From the NCBI GenBank assembly GCA_030628785.1, contig DAOVQI010000019.1, forward strand, positions 1 to 16,708: a stretch of 16,708 bases of DNA. Direction: 5' to 3'. Under the pieces are notes generated by a model. That model searched no databases, was not told the DNA's origin, and was given only the letters and a program-made list of their open reading frames with translations. Shown here piece by piece: positions 1-6,929 of the stretch (its first letter is position 1; every line of letters begins with the position of its first letter). The translations under genes were made by a program, and so were the position numbers. The stretch is from Bacteroidota bacterium (GTDB lineage: Bacteria; Bacteroidota; Bacteroidia; Bacteroidales; VadinHA17).

Positions 1-175
1 AAAATGCTGTAGGGGCAATCGGCCGATTGCCCCTGCAGCCCATTGCACCATTTTGGATAATAACAATGTCATGAAAATGATTTGGCATAATCTGATAGAC
101 ATCCAATTTAATTTCATTGCGTATTTCTGATGATTTTAACCATTCGGTTTGTACAATTTTACCATATTCAACCAC
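1..175 (-). pseudogene. 5'-truncated REP-associated tyrosine transposase (Y1/HUH, RAYT) fragment, running off the left edge
   Basis: Reading the minus strand from base 175 to base 1 gives 58 open codons starting VVEYGKIVQTEWLK and continuing SSEIRNEIKLD, then IMPNHFHDIVII and GNRPIAPTAF. The MPNHFH block is the HUH metal-binding motif of Y1 transposases (HxH), and EYGKIV...EWLK...EIR is typical of the N-terminal half of RAYT proteins. The family begins about 60-70 residues earlier, and no such sequence exists upstream. Instead the frame starts directly after the TGA stop of the ABC transporter gene at 176-178, in the same frame. So this is a decayed 5'-truncated copy, with no start codon of its own visible. 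The catalytic tyrosine would lie beyond the left edge, so the state of the 3' part is unknown. I identified the family from motifs, without a database search. Confidence 0.8.
7..38. repeat. REP-like palindrome inside the transposase frame
   Basis: Bases 11-34 form a perfect 24-base palindrome, with halves aggggcaatcgg and ccgattgcccct. Pairing can extend to 7-38 with one G-T wobble. Read on the minus strand it encodes RGNRPIAP in the transposase frame. A degenerate copy of the same palindrome is in the second relic near 6711-6730. RAYT transposases are known to act on REP-type palindromes, so this could be a REP element embedded in the coding sequence. That last step is inference. Confidence 0.75.
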
Positions 176-3100
176 TCACCTCCTCAATTTCACATTTTCA
201 AACCAAACAATGATCTTTCGTAAAACATCGAATACCAGAGCTATGTATAAAATGAAGGAGGTTAGCCAGATTACCAGCGTATTAAACCAGAATGTATCAA
301 TTGATAAGTTCCCAAGTTTTTTAAAAGGAGCATAAAAATGTGCCCTTCCATAGTTTGAAGAGGGCTCCATATAAATTGGATCTTTCTTCCTGATAAAATG
401 GTTATCCAACTCGATTATTTTTTCAAGAATATTTCTGTTGGTAACCTGTTCGGCCAGCTTGTCATTGAAATAATCCGTTTGTAATTTTATAATTGTTTCT
501 TTTCCTCCAGGCCGGATTAAAAGATCTTCAAATATGTTGTCTATTTGTCTGCTTGCCTCCTTCTGTTTATTAAGGGTATAAGCCTTCAAGCCTGCCAGAT
601 AACTTAAAGTGTTACGGGCAATAGTTGTGTCAAATGAATTGATGGTTAATTTGTCAATTTGGCTATAAAGTGGCCAGTCATAATTAATTTGCGAAAATCT
701 TATTTCATTGGCCAATAGTTCAAGGTTTTGTTCAGTTCGTTTTTGGTTTTGATTCAATTTAATATTCCGTACCGACTCTTCAACCCTGGTTTGAAGCTTG
801 GGGATTAAATATGCTGTCTGATAAGAAGCATTGCTTTTTTCTTTTTCAAAAGCGAAGAAGGTCTTCTGGTACTTGTTGTTTTTATACTGGTGTACTGCCA
901 GTGCTTCATAAGCCCATCTGGAGGTCATCAGATCGCCAATGACGGGAACGTAAACCGGATGGCGGAAAAATTTGTGTAAACGGTCGAAATTTACAATCAC
1001 CCCGCTAAGTAACAATTGAGGCACGACAATAAAAGGGATGATGATATAAACGGTAACCACCGAATTCAGACCGGAGGAAATATTTAGTCCGGTCATATTT
1101 GCCATGCATGAGGTGGTGAATAGGATAAACCAATAAGAAAAGGTCATTCCTTTTATTTCCAGTATAGTATTTCCAATGATCACAAAAGTAAAGGTTTGTA
1201 TTGCCGATATAGCGAAAAGGACCATAATTTTTGAGTACAGATAACTCGATCGGCTCAGATTAAGAAAGGATTCCCTTTCAAGGATTTTCCGGTCGCGGAT
1301 GATCTCTTCGGCACTTACCATTAAGCCCATAAACAGGGCTACGATAACTGCCATGAACAAATAGGCGGATAAATTTTCATTTTCCCGGAAGATATAGGAT
1401 CCGGTTGAAGAAAGATCGCTGATGTATTTGGTAAAAAAGCCGATAATAGCAGCCAGCAAGGGAACTTCGAGGAAATTAACCAGCATATACTGGCGATTAG
1501 CCAATTTGGACAGAATGTTCCGGATACTGAAAATCTTAAACTGAACGAGGGGATTGGGTATCTTAAAGAAAATTTCAGGTAGTTTTTCCTTTTTGGGTTT
1601 TACAGGTGTTTTTGATTCAATTTTTTCAAGGTAATTTTTATACCATTCTTCCGGCAACACCTTCCTTTCCTTGGTCAATTTTCCATATTCATCCACCTCC
1701 CTTGCTTCCACAATCTGGAGTATTTCCTCGGATGTTACATTTCCGCAATACAGACACTGACCTTCCTCTGCATTTACGTAATCGCTTAGTGATTTGAAAT
1801 AAATCAGCGCATCAATAGGGTTCCCTTTAAAAATGGTATAACCTCCCTTGTCGAGGATCACGATCCTGTCAAACAGCTTAAAGATATCCGAAAAAGGTTG
1901 GTGGATATTTACAATTACAAGCTTTCCCTTTATTGTCTGTTCTTTAAGGAGAAACATCACCTTTTCCGAATCCATGGATGAAAGTCCGGAAGTGGGTTCA
2001 TCGGCAAAAAGAATTAATGGTTCACGGATCAGTTCTAATGCGATATTCAGGCGTTTTCGCTGACCTCCGCTAATGATTTTTTTTAGCGGATTACCTACTT
2101 TTAAATGTTTGATATCATCAAGTTCGAGATCGATCAGTACCTTGTTTACCCTTTTTATAATAACTTTCTCTGAAAAGTTGTTGAAACAAAGCCTGGCATT
2201 GAAATACAGGTTCTGAAAAACCGTAAGGTCTTCAATCAACAGATCATCCTGCGGAACAAAACCGATCATTCCTTCGAGTTTTTCTTTATTTTTATGGATA
2301 TCAATACCATTGATGAGGATTCGTCCGTTCTGAGGTTTTAGTTTTCCGCTTAAAATATTCAGAAGTGTAGATTTCCCTACTCCGCTTCCTCCCATTATCC
2401 CGATCAGGTTACCCGACTCTTTTGCAAAATTGAATTTTTTAATCCCTTTGGTACTGCCACTAAACCTGAATTCAATATTTTCAGCAGTGAAATAGATTTT
2501 GGCTGCCGTTTCAGAGTGATGAAATTTCCTGGAGATATCGCTGTAATAGATCGGGGTAATTTTATGTCCTGTTATCATTGCCCCCTGTTCCATCAATCCA
2601 ATTCGCCCGGGGAAGATATTATGTCCGTTAAGGTACAAATTGCTTTTCCCTGAGTAACGGAAAACGTAAGTATTTGTGGTTGCATGCCTCAGGACCACAA
2701 TCCTACCATCAAGGTTGTTTTTAGAGATGTGTTTTACATCCGGAATAGCCGGCTCCGGGTTATCATCAATAACCAGAATTTTATCTTTTTCAATATCCGG
2801 TGAGAGCGGGTTCAGCACAAACGCCCTGGTATTGTTATGTGATGACTCGCGTATGTTAAAAGTATCGGCAACCGTTTTTATAAAATCCAGTTCTTTCTGT
2901 GTCATTACCTCGTCTTCGTTGATAAATTCAACAAGCCGAAGGAATACAATATACTTTTCACGGTGAAGTAAATTTCTGTTGATCTCTTCCCCGATCTGCG
3001 GAACTTTGTCAGAACTGGAAATAGTTATTTCAGTACCCTTTGTTTCTTTATCAAATATTTCCGGATGATGATCCTGAATGTATTGACCAAAAAGTTTAAG

Positions 3101-3244
3101 GTATTTATTGATCAGTTTGGCACTGAGGTGCTGGGAAAGATAGGATTTTACGATGTTTCTTGCTTTAAAAGAAACTCCATCCTTGCTTACATTAGCAATG
3201 ATCGCAAATAATTGAAGCAGTGCATTAAGGATAGACTCGTTCAT
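176..3244 (-). CDS. ABC transporter with fused ATP-binding and membrane domains and a TerB-like N-terminus
   Basis: This 1022-residue single-chain half-transporter has its ATPase before the membrane domain, as in the ABCG/ABC-2 arrangement. Residues 1-130 are helical and resemble TerB-like (tellurite-resistance type) domains. About 150-245 is a beta-rich, FHA-like stretch. The ATPase spans roughly 250-475, with Walker A GGSGVGKST (285-293), Q-loop near 332, signature ISGGQRKR (391-398), Walker B LILFADEP (410-417) and the H-loop histidine at 448. CLYC (497-500) could be half of a metal site. Membrane helices fall near 590-606, 627-646, 671-692, 703-718, 729-750 and 985-1006, with a charged loop of about 230 residues before the last one. 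It starts 15 bases after the lipoprotein gene, so the two are probably co-transcribed. The substrate is not readable. The C-terminus abuts a transposase remnant, so its last few residues may have been altered. Confidence 0.88.
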   Translation of the reverse strand: MNESILNALLQLFAIIANVSKDGVSFKARNIVKSYLSQHLSAKLINKYLKLFGQYIQDHHPEIFDKETKGTEITISSSDKVPQIGEEINRNLLHREKYIVFLRLVEFINEDEVMTQKELDFIKTVADTFNIRESSHNNTRAFVLNPLSPDIEKDKILVIDDNPEPAIPDVKHISKNNLDGRIVVLRHATTNTYVFRYSGKSNLYLNGHNIFPGRIGLMEQGAMITGHKITPIYYSDISRKFHHSETAAKIYFTAENIEFRFSGSTKGIKKFNFAKESGNLIGIMGGSGVGKSTLLNILSGKLKPQNGRILINGIDIHKNKEKLEGMIGFVPQDDLLIEDLTVFQNLYFNARLCFNNFSEKVIIKRVNKVLIDLELDDIKHLKVGNPLKKIISGGQRKRLNIALELIREPLILFADEPTSGLSSMDSEKVMFLLKEQTIKGKLVIVNIHQPFSDIFKLFDRIVILDKGGYTIFKGNPIDALIYFKSLSDYVNAEEGQCLYCGNVTSEEILQIVEAREVDEYGKLTKERKVLPEEWYKNYLEKIESKTPVKPKKEKLPEIFFKIPNPLVQFKIFSIRNILSKLANRQYMLVNFLEVPLLAAIIGFFTKYISDLSSTGSYIFRENENLSAYLFMAVIVALFMGLMVSAEEIIRDRKILERESFLNLSRSSYLYSKIMVLFAISAIQTFTFVIIGNTILEIKGMTFSYWFILFTTSCMANMTGLNISSGLNSVVTVYIIIPFIVVPQLLLSGVIVNFDRLHKFFRHPVYVPVIGDLMTSRWAYEALAVHQYKNNKYQKTFFAFEKEKSNASYQTAYLIPKLQTRVEESVRNIKLNQNQKRTEQNLELLANEIRFSQINYDWPLYSQIDKLTINSFDTTIARNTLSYLAGLKAYTLNKQKEASRQIDNIFEDLLIRPGGKETIIKLQTDYFNDKLAEQVTNRNILEKIIELDNHFIRKKDPIYMEPSSNYGRAHFYAPFKKLGNLSIDTFWFNTLVIWLTSFILYIALVFDVLRKIIVWFENVKLRR

Positions 3245-3259
3245 GCCAGAAACTCAATC

Positions 3260-4093
3260 CTACACAATATTATTCCGTAAGGTTTCGATGAAGTTTGAAA
3301 TTTCTTTCAATTGTTCATCGGTTATTTTTTCTTCAATTGTGTCGTATAGTTTGTTCAGGTCAGTTAAACCGCTATGTATTTCTGCGACATCGTCATCCTC
3401 TTTTACAGGATCCATAACCTCCAGTAGCTTATTTAAAGAGTTTTTCTGATGAGCAATAATTTCAAGGAATATCGTATTATCACCTGCTGTTAAGGCGATC
3501 TGGGAGGTGATATATAGTCCTTCAATCCAGCTTCCTGCCATTACCAGAATAGCTAATTTATCTTTTTCATTTTTAGTAAGGTAGTCGTAGGTATCATAAA
3601 ATGAATCGGATATGATTGAGATCAGGGAATCTCCGTTTTCCAGGTTATTCTCGATCCTCTCAATAAAGGTAAGGTTAAAGGCTGTTGAAATTTCCATTTC
3701 ATCTGTCAGGCGTTTGGAGGCTTCCAGGTATAACATGGTTTCCTGTTTCATATTATAAGTACTGGCGTAACTTAGGTCAGCTCCGTAAACACCAAGATTC
3801 AGGGCTTTTTCCTTTTGTAAAAAATAATTACCAACGTTTTCGTTTGTGTTGCATATACTCAGGATATACGGAGCTTTGGCATCATTCAGCATTTTTGCAA
3901 CTTCGAAGGAAGTGGGCAGAGGATAACCGGATATTTCTTCGATTACTGCTTCTTTATCCATATCTTTTTCAGTTACCTCGGTAGCGACTGGCTCTTTTTC
4001 TTGTTTGGTTTTACATCCAAAAAATGTAAAACCAGCAATAAACAGAAATAGGCAAGCCTTGATGACGGATTGATAAAAAACTGATGTTTTCAT
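3260..4093 (-). CDS. Lipoprotein of unknown function, partner of the ABC transporter
   Basis: The protein has 277 residues. A lysine near the start is followed by a hydrophobic stretch (about 10-26) and a lipobox-like TFFGC, giving Cys27 as the predicted lipidated residue. This is a class II signal peptide for export and membrane anchoring. The mature part is largely helical and acidic, with a low-complexity Glu/Lys/Val linker just after the cysteine, and shows no catalytic motif I recognise. The gene is first in a two-gene operon, and its stop lies 15 bases before the ABC transporter start. A cell-surface or periplasmic accessory subunit of that transporter is the natural guess, by context only. 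A possible promoter lies at 4129-4161. Confidence 0.8.
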   Translation of the reverse strand: MKTSVFYQSVIKACLFLFIAGFTFFGCKTKQEKEPVATEVTEKDMDKEAVIEEISGYPLPTSFEVAKMLNDAKAPYILSICNTNENVGNYFLQKEKALNLGVYGADLSYASTYNMKQETMLYLEASKRLTDEMEISTAFNLTFIERIENNLENGDSLISIISDSFYDTYDYLTKNEKDKLAILVMAGSWIEGLYITSQIALTAGDNTIFLEIIAHQKNSLNKLLEVMDPVKEDDDVAEIHSGLTDLNKLYDTIEEKITDEQLKEISNFIETLRNNIV

Positions 4094-4128
4094 GGATTTT
4101 AGATTTTAAGAATTAGGTTATTAAATCA

Positions 4129-4161
4129 TAAATATTATTTTCCCGGGTAAAGAAAATCAAA
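4129..4161 (-). promoter_or_regulatory. Possible Bacteroidetes-type promoter for the lipoprotein/ABC operon
   Basis: On the minus strand TTTG (4158-4161) is followed after 20 bases by TAATATTTA (4129-4137). This resembles the TTTG / TAnnTTTG promoter of the phylum, though the -7 box is imperfect. The leader to the ATG at 4093 would be about 30 bases. Confidence 0.35.
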
Positions 4162-4224
4162 CTGGTTTCCAAATTAATAAAAACAATAGAGAAAAAAAAA
4201 TTAACAGGGTACAATGATCTAAAC

Positions 4225-4255
4225 TTGACTTATGCTAAATAATTCCGTAAATTTG
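4225..4255 (+). promoter_or_regulatory. Putative promoter for the 779-residue protein, very close to the ATG
   Basis: TTG (4225-4227) is followed after 20 bases by TAAATTTG (4248-4255), a perfect match to the Bacteroidetes -7 consensus TAnnTTTG. The ATG is at 4261. If this box is used, transcription would begin at or within a few bases of the start codon, giving a nearly leaderless mRNA. No Shine-Dalgarno sequence is present in the intervening bases. Confidence 0.45.
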
Positions 4256-4260
4256 ATAAA

Positions 4261-6600
4261 ATGAAATCAAAAACTCTTATTCAGAAGATCATTTCGAATC
4301 CCGTCATCCAGACTATTGTGATCTACGTAAGTGGAGCATGGGTCATGATCGAGCTGGTCGAATATTTTATTGAGCATTTCAGCCTGAATGAACGGGTTAG
4401 GATTATTATCCTGATTATCCTGCTCTGTGGACTGCCAATAGTTTTGTTTCTTGCCTGGTATATCAGCAGGGATAAAGAAACAGCCAGTGCACTGCCGGAT
4501 AGTAAAACAGGTATATCTAAAATCCCAGAAGATAAGATACCATCCGGCAAATTTACCAGGTTGTTAAAAAAGCCCAGGTATGCCATTCCGGGTATATTGG
4601 TAATATTGTTATTAATTGTCATAGGAATAAGATATATTAACCATAATGCAAAAATCCGATGGGCTAAAGAACAAGCCTTACCGGAAATTGAACAACGTAT
4701 TAATGAAATGAATTATGCTGCAGCTTTTAATTTAGTTCAAAAAACCGAAAAATATATTTCAAAAGAACCAAAATTCAAAGAACTGGCATCATTGGTTACG
4801 TCCAGATTAACCATACTTACTGATCCGCCGGGTGCAGATATCTATATCCGAGAGTATTCAGATATTGAAGGGGAATGGGAAAAGTTAGGTAAAACACCAA
4901 TCGACAGTATCAAACTGCCAAATCATTCATTTTATCTGACTAAAATAGAGAAAACAGGATATGAAGATGTATTAGCCGTAGCAAACACAAGGTTTGATAC
5001 CTTGTCCAGAAAACTATTCCCTGAAGGAACAATTTCCCCTGGTATGGTATATGTGGATGGATATTGGGATGAAGTGGCCGATGTCTTTTTAAAAGAAAAC
5101 AATGGATTTTTCATGGACCGGTATGAAGTTACCAATAAACAATTTAAGGATTTTATTGACAATGGTGGGTACAGGAATCAGGAGTACTGGAAACATGAGT
5201 TTATTAAAGAAGGAAAGCCGCTTACATTTGAGGAAGCCATATCTGAATTTACCGATAAGACCGACCGACCCGGTCCGGACATCTGGGAAGCCAGTGATTA
5301 TCCGGTATCAGGGGTCAGCTGGTATGAAGCCGCGGCTTATGCTGAATATGCTGGTAAAAGCCTACCTACTGGAGATCATTGGGATAGTGGAGCGGGATTT
5401 TACATGTATAATCCCCCCTTTTATATGTTTGGTTCCAAAACAATTTCAATCAGTAACTTTAATGGCAAGGGTCCTGAACCGGTTGGAACTTTCCAGGGTA
5501 TTAGCTGTTTTGGTATTTACGATATGGCGGGAAACGTCAGGGAATGGTGCTGGAATAAGACAGATGACGGGCGGATCATTAGCGGCGGTGCATGGGATGA
5601 TGCAAATTATTTGTATTTACAATGGAGCCAACTCCCTCCTTTTGATCGTTCCCCTGAAAACGGATTCCGTTGTGTTCAGTATGTAGATAAAGAAATAGTT
5701 CCTGAAAGTGCCTTCCGACTGATAAAATTGAGAAGCAGAAGGGATTATTCCAAAGAAGAACCAGTACCAGAGAATATATTCGAAATTTATAGAAACCAGT
5801 TTCTTTACGACAGCTCTGACTTAGATGCCATTATCGAAGAAAGGGATGACAGCCCTGATGACTGGATCGTAGAGAAAATTACTTTTAACGCCGCCTATGG
5901 AAATGAAAGAATCATTGCTTTTCTTTATTTGCCTAAAAATGGAGTACCTCCTTTTCAAACCCTTATTTATTTTCCAGGTATACATGCCGTTAATGGAGAA
6001 GATCTTGAAAATAGCAGTGGCCCCAAGTGGGAAACTAATAATTTGTTTGATTATATTCTAAAAAATGGCCGTGCTGTAATGTATCCTGTTTATAAAGGGA
6101 CTTTTGAAAGAAATGATGGACTTACTTGGGCAATGAGCAACGCAAATTTTAGTCATCAATACACAGAATGGTTAATAGCATGGACAAAAGATTTTAGCAG
6201 GTCAATTGATTATCTGGAAACCCGTATCGATATTGATACAACAAAACTGGGATTTATAGGTTGGAGTTGGGGTGGAGAAACAGGTGGAATTATTCCAGCA
6301 GTGGAAGAACGCCTTAAAGTGAACATTTTAATTGTGGGGGGATTCAGCGGGAGAGCATATCCTGAAGCGGATATTATAAATTATTTGCCAAGAATAAAGA
6401 TCCCGGTTTTAATGTTAAACGGAAAATATGACCCGGGAAGACCTTTTGAGACAAACCTCAAGCCTTTCTTTGACCTCCTGGGAACTCCTGAGAAGGACAA
6501 ACGGCTTTGCCTTTATGAAACGGGGCATTTTGTACCAAAAAGTGAAATGATCAAGGAAGTATTAGACTGGCTTGATAAGTATATGGGGCCGGTTAAATAA
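4261..6600 (+). CDS. Membrane protein with PEGA, formylglycine-enzyme-like (SUMF1) and alpha/beta hydrolase domains
   Basis: The protein has 779 residues. Two helices (about 15-36 and 46-68, the second ending GLPIVLFLAW) match the N-terminal module of the TolB/TPR and STAND proteins in this window, but without the ELKRRK block. A third helix lies at 107-126. A PEGA-like beta domain (about 181-240, with TDPPGADIYI) follows, then an FGE-sulfatase/SUMF1 fold at about 256-475 (GMVYV, DRYEVTNKQF, YPVSGVSWYEA, DMAGNVREW, NGFRCV). The segment after GGAWDD, where true FGE carries its two catalytic cysteines, has none, so formylglycine synthesis is unlikely. Residues 500-779 are a dienelactone-hydrolase-like domain with elbow GWSWGG (Ser669), Asp724 in GKYDP and His756 in TGHF. 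Such SUMF1-hydrolase tails also occur behind Ser/Thr kinase domains; no kinase is present here. It is transcribed divergently from the lipoprotein operon. The real substrate is unknown. Confidence 0.88.
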   Translation: MKSKTLIQKIISNPVIQTIVIYVSGAWVMIELVEYFIEHFSLNERVRIIILIILLCGLPIVLFLAWYISRDKETASALPDSKTGISKIPEDKIPSGKFTRLLKKPRYAIPGILVILLLIVIGIRYINHNAKIRWAKEQALPEIEQRINEMNYAAAFNLVQKTEKYISKEPKFKELASLVTSRLTILTDPPGADIYIREYSDIEGEWEKLGKTPIDSIKLPNHSFYLTKIEKTGYEDVLAVANTRFDTLSRKLFPEGTISPGMVYVDGYWDEVADVFLKENNGFFMDRYEVTNKQFKDFIDNGGYRNQEYWKHEFIKEGKPLTFEEAISEFTDKTDRPGPDIWEASDYPVSGVSWYEAAAYAEYAGKSLPTGDHWDSGAGFYMYNPPFYMFGSKTISISNFNGKGPEPVGTFQGISCFGIYDMAGNVREWCWNKTDDGRIISGGAWDDANYLYLQWSQLPPFDRSPENGFRCVQYVDKEIVPESAFRLIKLRSRRDYSKEEPVPENIFEIYRNQFLYDSSDLDAIIEERDDSPDDWIVEKITFNAAYGNERIIAFLYLPKNGVPPFQTLIYFPGIHAVNGEDLENSSGPKWETNNLFDYILKNGRAVMYPVYKGTFERNDGLTWAMSNANFSHQYTEWLIAWTKDFSRSIDYLETRIDIDTTKLGFIGWSWGGETGGIIPAVEERLKVNILIVGGFSGRAYPEADIINYLPRIKIPVLMLNGKYDPGRPFETNLKPFFDLLGTPEKDKRLCLYETGHFVPKSEMIKEVLDWLDKYMGPVK

Positions 6601-6635
6601 GAAATGCTATTACCTTCACATAAGAAATTCCGGAA

Positions 6636-6668
6636 AGACCCTAAGGGTTTCGAAAACCCTTAGGGTCT
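6636..6668. repeat. Palindromic repeat, AGACCCTAAGGGTTT family, copy 1
   Basis: Perfect 15-base arms (6636-6650 and 6654-6668) surround a 3-base loop, starting 36 bases after the stop of the hydrolase gene. Near-identical copies are at 16261-16294 and 16640-16693, so this is a dispersed element. No U-rich tail follows, so an ordinary intrinsic terminator is unlikely, although the hairpin may still protect or end the transcript. Confidence 0.85.
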
Positions 6669-6710
6669 GAACGTTCGACTTCAGTTCGGGTTTCGAGTAG
6701 CAAATTAGTA

Positions 6711-6789
6711 GGGGCGATCGGCCGATCGGCCCATCCAATTCAATTTCATTGCGAATTTCTGCTGATTTTAACCATTCTAATTGAATAAT
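6711..6789 (-). pseudogene. Internally deleted relic of a RAYT transposase
   Basis: The minus strand reads IIQLEWLKSAEIRNEIELD (6789 down to about 6733), closely matching the fragment at the left edge (IVQTEWLKSSEIRNEIKLD). It then jumps straight into a degenerate palindrome (cgatcggccgatcg core), giving GPIGRSPLL. The segment that would carry the HUH motif is missing. The shared nucleotides are 100-146 versus 6731-6777. It is clearly non-functional. Confidence 0.72.
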
Positions 6790-6807
6790 TGATGATTACA
6801 AATGTTT

Positions 6808-6927
6808 ATGACACTTTTATGGAGATAAATTCATGTGTTTGTGACATATTTCTGGAGATAAATTTAATAATAATTACACATTATTGGAGATAAATTTGTA
6901 TATTTGTAACACATTTTTGGAGATAAA
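6808..6927 (+). repeat. Four-copy direct repeat with a 32-33 base period upstream of the ATPase
   Basis: GGAGATAAA occurs at 6821-6829, 6854-6862, 6886-6894 and 6919-6927, spaced 33, 32 and 33 bases. Each copy is preceded by a looser block like TGtnACACATTTnT, so the whole unit repeats. The last copy lies 2 bases before the ATG at 6930, and its GGAG is well placed to act as a ribosome binding site, unusual for this phylum. Three helical turns of spacing would put the copies on one DNA face, which suits an operator. A role in RNA is equally possible. Both are inference. Confidence 0.85.
6899..6906 (+). promoter_or_regulatory. Candidate -7 box TATATTTG for the ATPase gene
   Basis: TATATTTG fits the TAnnTTTG consensus exactly and lies 23 bases before the ATG, between the third and fourth repeat. 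A similar TAAATTTG overlaps the third repeat at 6891-6898. I do not see a good -33 TTTG at the right distance. If this box is used, three repeats lie at or upstream of the promoter and the fourth lies in the short leader. Confidence 0.4.
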
Positions 6928-6929
6928 CC

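Noticed and set aside
3685..3984. Long frame antisense to the lipoprotein gene, and similar antisense frames within the ABC, hydrolase and STAND genes
   Set aside because: These are shadows of the real genes in another frame. Composition and context give no support.
4261..6600. Sulfatase-activating enzyme
   Set aside because: The catalytic cysteines are missing and no sulfatase gene is in the window.
6636..6668. Intrinsic terminator of the hydrolase gene
   Set aside because: The stem is strong, but no U-tract follows, and the same element occurs away from gene ends.
6821..6927. Repeat array as a CRISPR
   Set aside because: Only about 10 well-conserved bases repeat, with short related rather than unique spacers, and no cas genes are nearby.
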